From: Cristatella mucedo
Lineage: Eukaryota > Bryozoa > Phylactolaemata > Cristatellidae
Reading direction: 5' to 3'
NCBI GenBank assembly: GCA_009760855.2
Contig: WPIO01000001.1
Location: forward strand, 22,100,501-22,164,500
Length of the DNA: 64,000 bases
This document shows, in pieces, positions 1 to 12,544 of the stretch (positions are counted from its first letter, which is position 1; each line of letters begins with the position of its first letter). The position numbers were made by a program, and so were the translations under genes. Under the pieces are notes generated by a model, which ran no database searches, was not told where the DNA came from, and saw only the letters and a list, made by a program, of their open reading frames with translations.

Positions 1-540
1 CTTCTTAGCGCTGGGTCAGCATTAGCATCAAAGTGCGTATACGGGAACATGCAGATGCGCTGAAAATACTCAATTTCCTTTTAAAGCGAATCCAAATTTA
101 ATTTAAGCATGCCCATCGCTTACCAAAGGCAGGTTCAGCACGACTTCCGGTTGGCCACGCTCCCCCAACCGGCTTTACAATACGCTAACTCGGCTGGTCC
201 AAGCGGAAAAGTCGGGAAGCGCCAGTCGTCACTTCGGACGACAGCAAAGGGGTTGGAGAGCGAAGAGCAAAAGCCGATGGCATGTCATGGCTTCTTTTTG
301 AAAAAAACTTTTAAGTTTATAGTCCTGGGAAGTTTTAGCATTTCAATATTCGCTTTCAACGATGGGAGTGCATGTTGAAGCTGTATATGTATATGAGCCA
401 ACTATCTCCCATTATTGATACAGCCGTCGCTGTAACGTTAAAAATTTAAGAGAAAGGACTCGGCGCAGACGTGACGTCAAAGACTGCTATGACTATTACA
501 TGCGATAAACCGAGTTTAGTATAGGCAATAGAGACGCGCA

Positions 541-1060
541 GCGGTTGCTTTGGAGCAGTTCACGGCTTAGCTCGCCCCCGCCGCCGGCTTCGGCTTTCCG
601 CCAGCCTGCCGAACGGCGGGGGTGGGGGGGGCGAGGGACTTTCGCGCGCTCGATTTTCAGTCGGCAACTAACTCGACTCTCTGGGCGGTCTCTCAGACAA
701 AGCCCGACGAGCAAGCCATTCCCTCCGGCTAGTCTCGGCTTAGCGAACGCGGGTACCGGCCTCGCCTAGTAATTGCTGCGTAGAGGCAGAGACAGAGGCA
801 GGCCGGAGGAGCCAGGCCGCCGCCAGGTGTGGCACTCAGTGCGCACGCGCACGCGGCCTTCTCGGCGGATGTCAGCGGCAGCCATTTGGGTCGTAGGCTG
901 CGCATTGCGTGGCCGAAAAGCGATCGATCGTGTCAAGTGCCGTCAGCCGATAACATCAGCATCTGCTTTCGCTGCGCAGCTATTGGGTTGCAGTCGTTTG
1001 AGTGCAAGAATTCGCTCTATGGACAGTCCTTCCCCACGACCTTTGTATGACCTTGAACTA
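541..1060. promoter_or_regulatory. CpG-rich block, possible promoter of an unseen gene
   Basis: The block is markedly richer in C, G and CpG than its surroundings, with a G-run and a 9-bp inverted repeat (575-583 with 614-622). Open frames of 70-96 codons cross it on both strands but show no signal peptide or family motif, so I call no coding sequence. A leftward gene outside the window could start here. Confidence 0.3.
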
Positions 1061-3395
1061 TGACCTAGTCCGTACTGCTGCCGCGTTTATTAAAGGGCGA
1101 GGTACAGTTTAAAGAAAGAAACAGCAAAATGCTCCTTTAATATCGCGATGCAGCATTACTGTTGAATGCAAAATATTCACTTTCTATTTTGCATAAAGCT
1201 TTCGATGAGAACCGCAAGTTTTAAGATCCATTCGCTGAAATTCGGTACACGTACAACTATCTAAATAAAGATATGAAAAAACTCCCTACTAACCATAACG
1301 TACATCAGCATGTAATTATACGGCTGACCTAAAGCACGCCACGATAAATAATGCTGAAAGCGAGACTTGAAATTGAACTAACTGAGGCATTTTTAGAATG
1401 TCCTGCTGTGCATTTCCTTGGTATTCAGCTTGTTGCACCATTGGTACACCCTTTAATACGAAGTGTGGAATATAAAATACAATTATACGCTGCTATTTTT
1501 CTAATTTTTAAACTTGCCTCAGTCAATTTTAGCGCCAAGATTCTGCCTGCGTGCACATTACTAAAAATCAGAGCTCAATAAAATGTTGCCGCTGCTTTTC
1601 GAAAGCTAATCAGAGAGGTCGATTTTCCTCACGAACGCAAAGAATATCAGGCTTTCCCGGTGCGATGAGCCGTCTATATCGGTCTAGTAAATGGGCCGCC
1701 TAGGCGTCAGTTTTGCGGATGGGTAGGCATGCGTGTGCGTCGTGCATCGTGCGTGTGTGACCGATACTTTGGCTGCGCGGCTGCGCCTGCTCATACTCAT
1801 GCTGTGATACGTCCACGAGCTCGACACCCAGCATAAAGTGCATAATGTGAGAAAGCGGAGCCCGCAGCTCAGTCATTGGCTGCATCCCGTGCAGCATGCG
1901 CTCTGCATTCACGCTGTGAAAGCCCGGCGGGCGATAGTTGGGCTATACTAATCCAAGTGAGGGAGAAAGCCTGCGAGTGGTTCAAAAAAGAACAAGCCGG
2001 TGACCTATTTCCAAAAGCTAGTGGCGACATACTTGAATGGATATCTTGGTATCGGTGTCTGGCTGCACCAACACTCATTAGATAAGACAAGTGAAGCGGA
2101 AATGGCGTCGCAGCACATGCAAAACACTAGGTAACAGATTTCAATGTATTTCTTCTCCTTGGGTCTATATTTTCTTTTTCTAATCCCTTATGCCTAAAAT
2201 AAATATAAAATAGCTGTCGCTCTGCAAGAATTTACTTCTGAGGTAAGGATAAGGATATTTAGAAATGCTGCGGTTTTGCTGCGAGGCACAATGCTGACGT
2301 CTTGTTTGTTCATATTGCAAGCGTTGTGCCTCGGCCCGAATTAATACGCTATACCGTATTTTCCATGGAGGTTTATTAGCGCACATTTCTTAAAGGAACA
2401 TTGTGGTTGATGCAATTGCACAGTAAGAGAATAGAAACAAGCCGTATTTGATTGACATCATCACCATCACATCAAGAGGTTCATGAACTATGCCAAAATT
2501 GTATGCAGAATCCCCGTTAAAGTCAATATCCTTGATGATATTCGTTTACAATGTATTGACAGAATGGAAGCTTACTCGATGAGCCAGACAAGAAGTTTTG
2601 CCAGGGTATATAGACTTTTAGCATCGCTACCAAGTACAGTATGTAGCACGTGGGGCTATGTTAAGTGGCTTCTTCGAGAAAGAAATTTGCAGCATAGCTG
2701 AATATACAGAATATGAAATAATGTCGAAAATTTATGAGTGGTTATTTTTGCATGAATTCAGATTAATTGCATGTTAATTTTGATTGATATGGTTTTTCTA
2801 ACTAAATGAAATCGCAGGACGCGAATTCAATATTTCCTTAATCGGAATCAGCTCAATTTCAAGTTAGTCGTGGTTACTGTCACAAGAGTGACGTTGTTTT
2901 TGGAATAATGGCCATTCATTTTCCATACATCTGAGACATAGGCAATTGCAACAATAGCAATTAATTTCTACGAAAAATTTGTTTTTGCTTCACGGTGTAT
3001 TGAATTTACCGTTCTTCAAAGGGCACACGAAGCAACTATAAGACGTCAGAAATATAATTACTGAATTAATTCCAGTACATTGTGCTTATGATTAAGAAAC
3101 TATTAGTCTACTTGTGGACAATTTAGGTCTTAAAAGAGTTAAAATTAGATATGTGGCGGCCTCAATTTTGCCCTACGCTCCTGGCAGGCTAAGGGCGGAC
3201 CCCGCTTCAACCCGTGCGATTATGTGGTTGAGACGACATCTTCATAGTACCTTGGGGCAGCTATTGTGACGCATTGATCTAAGCTGAAGCACCCGACAGA
3301 ACGGCTGTGTAATCTTCCTCAGGTCGGTATGTCGGACTGGCGGAATGCAATCTACTTCCTGTAAATCTCACCCAACTAATTAACTCGGCAATGTT
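1061..3395. other. No gene seen
   Basis: AT-rich non-coding sequence with only short random frames. No repeat of the families catalogued here was recognised. The same holds for 1-540. Confidence 0.5.
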
Positions 3396-3690
3396 TCTAT
3401 GTAATGTAATGTAATGTATCTCCGTCAGTAACTCCACGAAGCCACAAAGACTGTGTGGGTTTTACGCAGGAGAGTTTTGTATAGCGCACTCACAGCCTAA
3501 GCGGCTTCCGGTATGCATTCGGTAGCAAACAGACTTCGTCTCACGCAACAAAGAGAAAGTGGGAAGCATAGCTGAGTCAGGAGAGCAGTTGAGGTAGTGA
3601 GTAGCATAGAAGTAGCAGCTCAGGACCGCTGAAAAGGATGTGCCATAGTCGGCAGTAGGAGAGTAGTTATCGTTATAGTTATAGTAGCAA
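3396..3690 (-). mobile_element. LINE 3' end, (TGTAA)-tailed family
   Basis: The tail is a (TGTAA)n run at about 3397-3417. The body matches the copies at 35.1, 36.9 and 46.2 kb: the C-terminal tail of a CR1/L2-type reverse transcriptase, followed by its 3' UTR with GCGCTATACAAAACTC. It is 5' truncated. Confidence 0.75.
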
Positions 3691-3989
3691 TCCATTCTGG
3701 CTACGGATAAGTCTGTTTCTTTCAAGAACAGAGTTTCTTCACCTGTGCACTATCCAATATGCCGATGCCGACCATTAGCAATCTCTTTACCCGAACCCAA
3801 GTTAGATCCACACCCGGTGATCCTTGCCGTGATCAGGAATCTTGCTCTAGCTTGGTTTACATCAAATTGTACAAGGGTCGGAGAGTCTGACCCCAAGGCA
3901 ACATTTTTCCTGGAGTCACCGCCTTCCGTTTCCTACTTCATTACCTCTGGTCCTTGCTTTACCTCTTTGTCAATCTTCAAGCTTGTCCC

Positions 3990-4170
3990 TACTGACTTCA
4001 TCTATGCTTTATCAAGTGAATTATTACTATTATTATTATTATTATGCTTGTTATCATCGAGCATGCTACCATTAACCATTCGATCGTGCTTCCTTTGTAG
4101 CAAATGTAAAGTGCCTAGAAAGAGATTGAGTTCTCTCATGGTCCTATATCAAATGTGTTATTATTATATA
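3990..4170 (+). mobile_element. Two LINE 3' tails, (ATT)-tailed family
   Basis: A (ATT)n run at 4021-4043 follows a degraded tail, and a second tail (GCAAATGTAAAGTGCCTAGAAAG type, then ATT repeats) follows at 4087-4170. Nested or adjacent 5'-truncated insertions. Confidence 0.6.
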
Positions 4171-4269
4171 TGTAAGTTTTTTCCCAATCTAAGAAGACTA
4201 TCAGCCTTCTAGACCCCGAACTTGCAAAAAAGTTCCGACTCCCTTAGACAGGACACCTTCAACGAGCTG

Positions 4270-4870
4270 GTATATGCATTTGGGACATCCCATCAAGACT
4301 TTTGCAACTCCAAATTTAGGTCTTTCTGACTGTGCAATAAGAGGCTCAAAGTTGGTGGCATACTCTGCAGCTGGGCCTGTCTGGCGTACACGTCAAACTG
4401 TCGCATTTCATTGTCATTCATTGAACTGCACTGGTTCCCCGCGAAGCAGTGTTTCGTTCTCAGGGTGCTCTCACTCACTTTTAGGAGCCTTCTTAGCTTT
4501 GCTCCGGCTAATCTTCCTACTCATTGCACCAAAAACTCCTCAAATCTGGTCGCTTTGTTGTGTCTTGGTCGGGCTTCACATTCGGCAAAGATCATGCACC
4601 ATGCTTTCAGTTCATATGCTCACAAAGCCTGCAACAAAAAAACCCACTGACTTCGTAGAAAACTTCCTGACTTTCCAGACCTGGAAAGATGCTAAATAAA
4701 ACCTGTTCCTCACAGCCGTTGCTTAGCCAGTGCAAATTAGACTTAGCGTGTTTTTCCATGCTGAATTTTTCCATGTTATCACTAATCGGTTACACGCTTA
4801 CTTTACGGCATATGTAAAAAGCCTAGAAAGAGGTTAAGTTCTGTTTGGGTGATGTAATGATGTTTTATTG
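4270..4870 (+). mobile_element. Degenerate LINE reverse transcriptase C-terminus
   Basis: Frameshifted fragments resemble the LINE at 7412-8566: a LHW-P-KQC segment, VLSLTFRSL and AFSSYAHKA, then a 3' UTR ending near a GCCTAGAAAG motif at 4822. It carries many disruptions and is inactive. Confidence 0.6.
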
Positions 4871-5411
4871 GGAATACCTTTAATTCCTCTGCAAGACTTC
4901 GAGATTTAAGCTGCTGGAACAGTGAAGCCAACGTTAGACATAAACTTTATTTCTTAGGGCAGTTCGAGGCAAAGGGTATCATTAACTAGACATGCACTAT
5001 ATATGCTATGGATTCATGGCACCATCTTGTTACCGTCACAATCTAGGACCTCATGAGAAAGGAAATATAAATGAGTCTAAACATCAGCTTTGAGTTACGA
5101 ATAGCCTCGCCGAGTGCAACTGAAGAAGATTTCCACTTACAACGAGCAGCCAAGCTTCGTAATGACCGGTAATACCCGCTGCAGTGGTGGTCTGATATAA
5201 CCACGATCGTCTCGTCACCGAGCTCACTAGCAGGGCCCCCGGCATTCTGGGATAGCTCGTGGCATCAGTTAGGAGCTTGGCTGCCTGTCTGTGCAAGCTC
5301 TTGTATATCTGCACAATATTTGGATCACATACTGTGTCCTTCAAACCGTAAAGCTAAGTAAGCAGCTGAGTCTTGAGCACTTACGTCCGAGTTTGAGATA
5401 GAAGTAATAAT
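4871..5411. other. No gene seen
   Basis: Non-coding sequence; an 86-codon minus-strand frame at 5084-5344 has no recognisable motif. Confidence 0.45.
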
Positions 5412-5520
5412 ATACTTAATTTGTATAGCGCCCTAGCAGAACTGAAACTCTATTCAGGCGCTTCGCATAAGCCAAGGGGCTCAAGCCACCACTCTGGTAG
5501 TTAAAGGCAAGTACTTTAAT
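5412..5520 (-). mobile_element. SINE with LINE-type 3' tail
   Basis: On the minus strand a Pol III B-box-like GGCTTGAGCCCC is followed by a tail with GCGCC, AGTTCTGC and GCGCTATACAAATT, matching the 3' end of the (ATT)-tailed LINE. A sister copy lies at 24880-25020. Confidence 0.45.
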
Positions 5521-7411
5521 CTCTGAGCAAAACCAGGACGGCATTGTAATGTTTACAATATCCCATACATATTTTGGTTAGTCAGCAAAAATAAATTTCG
5601 TAATCCTCTCAATGTTCAAGACACGAACATTATATCTTCTTTAAAATGGGCCCATATGTTGTGTAAGCGTACATGACTGAAACTTTTCGAAACGGTTTGA
5701 GCTCACTAACGCAGTATACAGGCGTGACATAATTGATTTAGAGGCCGCGAATTTATAATTCTTCATAAATAGTGCTCGGAAATGGTTAGCATTCTTTAAA
5801 AACCTTTCACCGAAGGATTTTGCAGGTATTTACTGGTAGATATTATCTTTCAGTCGCGACACTTGACTCACTATTTTATTAGCTCTCGTTATCATAGTAG
5901 ATCTAATTCTGTAGGTCCTCTACGTCGGCTGAGCGCAGTTAGATGTGAGTAGTCAAAAAAGGCATGTGGGTGTAGGCATTCAGCGATTCTATTTCACTTG
6001 CCTTTGTCTTTTGGAGGCGGTTCTCCTTGGTCGAATTCTGAAAAAAGCAAGAAAGAGCTTTCTGAGATTTCTTTAAGGCCAAGCATTTAATTGACTATTA
6101 GTTTCGCCGGCTGCGACTTTTTAATGAGCTTGGCAGAAGTTGATTAATTTTCCGGACACACTGTGCCATTGCTGCAAACTCTCATAAGATTATGTGAGGC
6201 TCGTTTTTAGCCAGTATCCTGTGATTCTACTAAAAGCTCAATATATGTTGTTATTCTGAAGCTTCATCGCCAGTGCTTCGGAGCTCGTGTCAATCGCGAG
6301 ACTGCAATATGCCTCAAGCTCAATACTGTGCAGTTCGATAGTCACAGCGATTGTAACCCCCTCCATAAATACTAATCGATCGCTGGTACTCTTATCAGCA
6401 CAGGATCAACACAAGATCGAAATTTACTAGCTACGCAACAAGTCATCGTCGGTACACAGGTACATAAAGAATCTTATAATTGATTCACAATCCATCTAAG
6501 CTACGCACAGTAAGATATTTTACTAGATGGCTGTCTACCTGTGACTGCTGATGCCTCTCCGCTCTGGAGAGCGGCCTTGGGTGACTCAAATGTGGACCTT
6601 TACTTAACTTTTTCGTGTTATCTTCGGCTATTCCTCTGATATTTCCACAGCGACGGTTCTTGAGCTGTCCTCCGATACGCTACTGAAAACTGGAATTGCT
6701 TAGAATAAGGTTCGATGTCACCTTTAGTCAGTATCTACCGGCGGGCCTCCTTTGGCAGGTTAGTCAAAAACCTCCCTGCATCCTACATTCGCCGTATCAC
6801 TATACCGCTATGCTATTAAAAACTCGACCTGTAGGTTTAAAGCACTATTTATTAGCTCTCGTTATCATAGTAGATCACTCACCGCGCCTCAGCATTTGTC
6901 GGCCATTACTAAGGTTCCATTACAATTCGGAGCACCGGTGCCTGACTACATGCAGAATTGCATGCAAGCCGCTAAATTGGCATCTCAAAAATTATGAGGT
7001 AATCTCTTAAATTCCGCTTGATAATAGTCCGATCAGTAAAAGTCAAGGGTTACGTATTCGTAACGAGGCTGTCCAGGAGAAGCTAGATGCATTTCTTTCT
7101 GCTGAACGAGACTGAGACGATGCTCTGCTGTAGCGGCTGTGTATCTGAACCCCCTCCAACCGGTTTCTTGTATTTTCAGTCCGTGCAGTCTGGCAAGGTG
7201 AATGGCAGGGGTTGCTATTGCTGTTCGTGAGTCGTTTGGCCATGCGACCTGCGATTTTTCGCATGAACCATCGTGCCATCCGGTCTCCGTCAAAGATCAT
7301 GTCTCTCACAGTTGATCTACCGACCTTTTTTTGGCTGTCCAACCTTGTTTATGGAGTAGTTTTGGCAGTCCCTAACTAAAAACTGTATATGTAATAAGCC
7401 ATTAATGTAGA
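5521..7411. other. No gene seen
   Basis: AT-rich non-coding sequence. Frames up to 104 codons (6696-7010, and the minus strand at 7033-7342) show no domain. A 26-nt stretch (TTTATTAGCTCTCGTTATCATAGTAGATC) occurs at 5875-5902 and again near 6848-6875, so a small dispersed repeat may be present. Confidence 0.4.
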
Positions 7412-8803
7412 GTGTCTCTTCTTGTTTTGCTCGATCTTTCGGCAGCTTTTGATACCATCGATCACAAAGTACTTCTAGAGCGCCTCTCATCTCGCCTGGG
7501 CATCACTGGCACTGCTCTGCAGTGGTTCAGGTCCTATCTCAGTGGGAGACTCCAGAGTGTTGACGTGAATGGACAAAGATCATCTGAAGTACCTCTAAAA
7601 TATGGAGTACCTCAGGGCTCTGTGCTAGGTCCGGTCCTTTTCACCGTTTATACTCTCCCTCTCGCTGATGTGATTGCCAAGCACAATCTAGGCTTTCACT
7701 TCTATGCGGATGACACTCAGTTGTACCTTTGCTTTGATCCCTCCCAGCCTTCGAGCACCTCAAATTCTCTCAACTCACTTGCTGCATGCATTGATGACAT
7801 CCGATCATGGATGGCAGCAAATTTTCTAAAACTAAACGATGATAAAACTAACTTACTAGTTATGGGCAAACCTAGTGTTATTCAGAAATTGGAAAGGCTG
7901 ACTTTCAAAATTGGCTCTGCCAGCATATCTCCAGTTGCATCAGCTCGAAATCTAGGTGTCATATTCCAAAGCGACCTCTCGTTAGACGACCACATCAGCT
8001 CCACAGTCAAATCAGCCTATTTTCAGCTTCATAACATTGCTAAAATTAGGGCTTGTTTAGATAAGGATACCACGTCCAAGTTGGTCCATGCATTCGTGAC
8101 ATCTCGTCTCGACTTCTGCAACTCACTGCTTACTGGCCTACCAGCATGTGCGATCAGGCGATTGCAGCTGGTGCAAAACTCTGCAGCTAGGCTTGTCTGT
8201 CGTGAGCGTCGCAGTTGCCACATTACTCCACTTCTCGCCGACCTGCACTGGTTACCAGTCAAGCAACGGATTGACTTCAAGGTTTTGTCGCTCACTTTTA
8301 GGTCTCTTCATTCTATGGCTCCAGCCTATCTTTCAGATACACTACCCCATCAGGCAAAGCATCGTACCACTCGCTTTTCGGAATCCAACAGTCTAGAAAT
8401 ACCTCGTACAAACCTTAAATCCTTTGGAGACCGTGCATTTAGCTCGTATGCTCCCACAGCCTGGAACTCCCTCCCGACCTGCATCAGAACATCCCCTGAC
8501 CTGACCACATTTAAAAGAAACTTAAAAACATACCTATTTAGGACAGCATTTAGTGGGTCCTTGTGATTCGTCCTCGATGTGCTTATGCGTGCTGACACTG
8601 TTCATGCTGCCACTAACCACATTTGCATGCTGACCCAGTGCATGTAACCCCTAACCATGTTATTCATTTTGTTTGTTTTTCAAGCATGATTTTACTTACT
8701 ATTCTATTGCGTATCACTTTGCAGCAAATGTAAAGCGCCTAGAAAGAGATTAAGTTCTCTGAGGGCGCTTTATCAAGTGCAATATTATTATTATTATTAT
8801 TAT
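7412..8803 (+). mobile_element. CR1/L2-type LINE, 5' truncated, intact RT 3' half and (ATT)n tail
   Basis: An uninterrupted 384-codon frame (7412-8566) encodes a non-LTR reverse transcriptase from motif A onward: LLDLSAAFDTIDH (residues 6-18), GVPQGSVLGP (65-74), the catalytic FYADDTQLY (97-105), LNDDKTNLLVMG and the CR1/L2-type C-terminal FSSYAPTAWNSLP. The endonuclease and RT fingers are missing, typical of 5' truncation. The 3' UTR ends GGGCGCTTTATCAAGTGCAA and an (ATT)n tail at about 8788-8803. The open frame and a near-identical 3' UTR at 34.8 kb point to recent insertion. It is a transposon protein, not a host gene. Confidence 0.92.
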
Positions 8804-8949
8804 TGCCGGAGACTTTAAATTTCACATCAACTAACCTAATAAAGTATAGTAAAAGAGCTCGCTTTCTGAAGATTCTGTATCATTCCCTCTGATAATCTTC
8901 ACTGCCATAACAATTTAGCCTTTCTATGACTGAGATTTTTAATACTTCT

Positions 8950-10300
8950 CTGGAAAATGGGTTGTAACCAAGTCCTTCAAATCGGTCATCATTAGACCGA
9001 TACTTAAAATGTATGAACTAAATTTACAGGTCATAGATAGCTCGCGGTCGACTTCCCTTCTTTCTTTTTTGGTCGAAATATACTGATAAGATTATCGCTA
9101 AGCAGCTTGTAGCACACTTTAAAAAATAGTAAAGTTTCAGAAAAGTTGCAGTCGGGTTTCAAGCAACACCACTTAGCTGAAACCGCTCACCTCCGTGTAA
9201 TTAACGATATCCTATGCAGCAGCGATGCATGGAATGTCACTGCCGTCAGGCTGCGGGATCTGTCAGCTGCCTTCGACACTATTGATCACGACATCCTATT
9301 TGAACGATTCAGAACAATGACCGGTCAGGCAGACGATTCGCTGGTGTGGTTCAAATTTGACTTTTCGGTCGTATTTAATCCGTGTCGTGCGAGGGTTCAG
9401 GATTCCTCCACCAGACCAATCACTTGTAAAGTCCAATAAGGGTCCGTATTTGATCCTTTGTAGCTCTCCACTTATACTGAACCTACGGGGAAGGTGATAT
9501 TCGGGCCCATAAAATCGGCTGTCACTTCATGCTGACGATACTCAGCCGTATTTGCTGTTTAAGCCATTGAAATGTGTTGCAGCGACTGATAAACTGAATG
9601 GTTGCTTTGCAGACAATCGATCCTGGATGTCGGCTAAGGTCCTTCAACTTAATGACGATAAAACCGAACTGCTACTCATAGGACACCCCAAGCGTATTGA
9701 GAGACTAGAAGACTTTGCTCTTCTAATAGTTGATGTTGTTGTGCGACTTTCGTCGCGTGCTCGAAATTTAGGTCTCGTCTTTGACAACTGCCTAAATTTT
9801 GGAAGTTTCATTTGAAAGACAGCCCCCCATAGCTAGCTAAAACGTCCGATCCCTATCTGAGATTAGGGAATGTCTACTAAAATGGCTTGAAAAAATTTAA
9901 TTAGCTACCTGAATCTTTCTCGGCTAGATTTTGCAATTATATTTTGGCTGGGCTAGCAGAAAAGCTACTAGGTCACAGCAGCTGGCGATGAATATGGCTC
10001 CAAGACTCGCTAACAAATCCTGGAGGTGTGACCGTGTGTCTCATTTGCTGAAGGACCTTCCGTGGCTTATGGTCGATCTACTGATAAAGAGTAAAGTTCT
10101 TATGCAGACCCAAAAGGCCTGCCACGGCTTGGCGCCTTCATACCTAGCTGAGCCGTGCACCAGTTTTAGCCTTCTCGTGCCCTCAGGTCCTACGCGGACA
10201 ATAAATTAGCTACTCCACCCCTACACTTAAAAACTGTTGGCGACCGAAGCTGCAGACCTAGACTGCGTTCACTTTCACAATGCTTACGGAACTATCTCCA
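8950..10300 (+). mobile_element. Degenerate CR1/L2-type LINE reverse transcriptase
   Basis: A degraded copy retains more of the 5' part of RT than the one at 7.4 kb: FKSVIIRPILKM near 8970, QSGFKQHHLAETAHLRV at 9149, DLSAAFDTIDHDILFERF at 9260, LNDDKTELLLIG at 9650 and HGLAPSYLAE near 10125. Several frameshifts and stops show it is dead. Confidence 0.8.
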
Positions 10301-10455
10301 TGATCGCTCAGGGTTTAAGGTGCTTGCTCTTCACGGCCGAGGTCTTGGGTTTGAATCCTGCGGTGGACGATCCTTACTGCCAACTGTAAACAATGGTGAT
10401 AGCCGTTGAGGCTCTTCTGCACAATAAAGATGACTCTGTTAAGCCAGCTAATAAT
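10300..10455 (+). mobile_element. tRNA-derived SINE, degenerate, plus orientation
   Basis: Pol III B box (GGGTTTGAATCCTGCGGTGG) and body (GGTGATAGCCGTTGAGGCTCTTC) match the SINE family at 10.8, 35.6 and 46.7 kb. This is the only copy seen on the plus strand. Confidence 0.65.
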
Positions 10456-10715
10456 ACTAAAAGTAAATGTGCGGCACGTGCTTTCCAGCCGTCCTGAGCT
10501 GCTACTTCCACCTTACTCACTACCTCAGCTGCCCGCCTGACTCAGCTATGCTTCTTACTTTCTTTTTGCTGCATGAGATGCAGTCTGCTGGCTGCCAAAT
10601 TCGTGCTGAAAGTACCACAGGCTCAGAATGTCCTAAGAAACAGTCTCCTCCGTAACACTACATAGTCTTTGTGGAGTTAAAGACAAAGATATTCATTGCA
10701 TTCTATTTACTGTAC
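10456..10715 (+). mobile_element. LINE 3' end, (TGTAA)-tailed family
   Basis: The frame at 10467-10655 encodes CYFHLTHYLSCPPDSAML, homologous to the C-terminal tail of the copy at 36.9 kb, followed by its 3' UTR. Confidence 0.7.
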
Positions 10716-10795
10716 GAGCGCATTTGCTTCAAAGGCAAGCCTAATTTCAGTTAGCAAACGTAACACAAAACATGGCCTGCTTAGATAAAGAGTAC

Positions 10796-10982
10796 CACAG
10801 CCACACAAAAAATCCTAGCTGATTAAACAGCCTCTTTTTTATAGCGACAGAAGAGCCTTTACGGCTATCACCACCGCTTGCAGTGGCGATAAAGAATCGC
10901 CCACCGCAGGAATCGAACCCACGACCTCGGAACCGAGGTCGTGAAAGCAACCACCTTACCTAGTGTGCCATCACGGCTCAAA
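10796..10982 (-). mobile_element. tRNA-derived SINE
   Basis: Read on the minus strand: A-box region (TGGCACACTAGGTAAGG), GACCTCGG, B box (GGGTTCGATTCC), then a body with a CCACTGCAAGCGGTGG hairpin and a tail GAGGCTGTTTAATCAGC. About 175 nt. It is tRNA-like but not a gene: the same unit with a non-tRNA body recurs across the window. Confidence 0.8.
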
Positions 10983-11039
10983 AGCTCAAAGCGTTTTGTG
11001 ACGTTGTGTCTAGGTCAATTCAATTGCCATTGATCTGGA

Positions 11040-11470
11040 CTCGTGGCCACTGCCGTCAATCGTCTGCAACTGGTGCACTACTCAGCTGATCGTCCGGTGT
11101 GTAATCAACGGTGTAGCTTATGTATCACACCACTTTTGTCTGAGCTTCACGGGCTCCCTACTAAGCATCGAATTTATTTCCAAGATCCCTTGTCAGGTTT
11201 ACTCGTTCCTACGCTCGCTTGCACCAGCTTAGCTATCCGACATCCTTACTCTTCGAATGTACTCTCGCACCACAGCCTCTAGTCACCTCGATGTCCCTTG
11301 CACTAAATTGAGTTCTTTTGGTTAAAGAGCTCTTAGATCGTACGAACCGAAATTCGAGCATTCCTTTCCAGCTACAGCGACCACCTACCACGACCTTGAG
11401 CTACCAAAATTTCAACTAAAGGCACCCTGTTCCGGTCAAATTTCATTAACCTTAAAGTAATTTTAAATTT
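11040..11470 (+). mobile_element. Degenerate LINE RT fragment
   Basis: VNRLQLVHYSADRPVC and TPLLSELHGLPTKHRI correspond to the C-terminal part of the 7.4-kb LINE (RRLQLVQNSAARLVC, TPLLADLHWLPVKQRI). A further tail-like piece with AAAGAGATTTAATTG lies near 11800. Confidence 0.65.
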
Positions 11471-11869
11471 TTCTCCAGTGTGCATTGCGTGCATAACCTA
11501 TGAATGATCAAGTGTAAGTTAAATGCTAGAGACCCTGCAAATCAGTGGCACTGAGATTCTCTTATTTGAATTAGCATGCTAGCTTAAGCATGATACTTTT
11601 TTCTGTTGCCGGATTTTCGAAGTCTGATAATTTGCACACCAGTAGCCCTTGGTCATTGATTCTCTTAGAGCGAATTGCAAAGGTATTGTTTGAGCTTAGT
11701 TCTCTTAGGGAGCTATAGAAATGATCTATTAATATCATAATTATTAATATAACCGTAATATACAATAGACAGGAAGTCTTTCCTCAATGCGAAAAATCTC
11801 TGGAAAGAGATTTAATTGTCTTATGGCATCATGAAAATTTCTTAATATTGTTATTATAGTAGACAAATA

Positions 11870-12540
11870 TGTAGAATAGACAGCGAAAAAACTGTAGTAA
11901 AGGACAACAGAGTCAAGATTTAATGGTCGCCGGTCTGCCGAATTAACATATTCAAGGTCCATCGATACGGACAATTAAACAAACTTAATGGCGATGGTGT
12001 TAAGATTATCAACTGAAGCATGATAATACTTAAACATGGGGACATGTGAAACAGGAAACAAAACCATTCATCTTCAACGTGAAAGAATTCTTGACTTGAA
12101 ATGCTGTGGGAGTTCTTCCCCGCTAGAAGTAATAATTTTATGCAACAATACTGTGCTCAACACAGACGTCGAATGAAACTTAGCAAGGTGATACTCAGTT
12201 TAGGCATTTTTTATATTTTAGACGCCATCGGGTTTCTCAAAATATATTTTCAAAGCTCAACAAAGTGCTTGGGCTATTACTGTGCCGCAGTGACACAGAC
12301 ATAGTCCAATTTTTGTCGAATGCCCAAGTCAGCTCGATCATTTTTTAGTAGGCCAATTCACCTGGCTTATCTGTATTATGTGCCTATGCATGCATCATCC
12401 GGAAGGCCAGTCTCGGGGATCAGCACTCTTTACAGTATCACTCTTTGCGAGAACAGTGAACGTCAGCAAAGTTTCCATTATTCTCGCAGTTGATGACGAT
12501 CCTTCCGACGATGTACCATAGCTCCATCTGTAACTTCGCA
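11870..12540. other. No gene seen
   Basis: AT-rich non-coding sequence with no recognised repeat or coding motif. Confidence 0.4.
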
Positions 12541-12544
12541 AACC

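Noticed and set aside
545-1063. Overlapping frames of 72-96 codons in the CpG-rich block
   Set aside because: Expected in GC-rich DNA; no motif, and frames overlap on both strands.
7412-8566. 384-codon ORF as a host gene
   Set aside because: It is a LINE reverse transcriptase with YADD and a (ATT)n-ended 3' UTR; annotated as a mobile element.
10796-10982. Possible functional tRNA gene (good A and B boxes)
   Set aside because: The same unit recurs several times with a long non-tRNA body, and no complete cloverleaf with acceptor stem closes.
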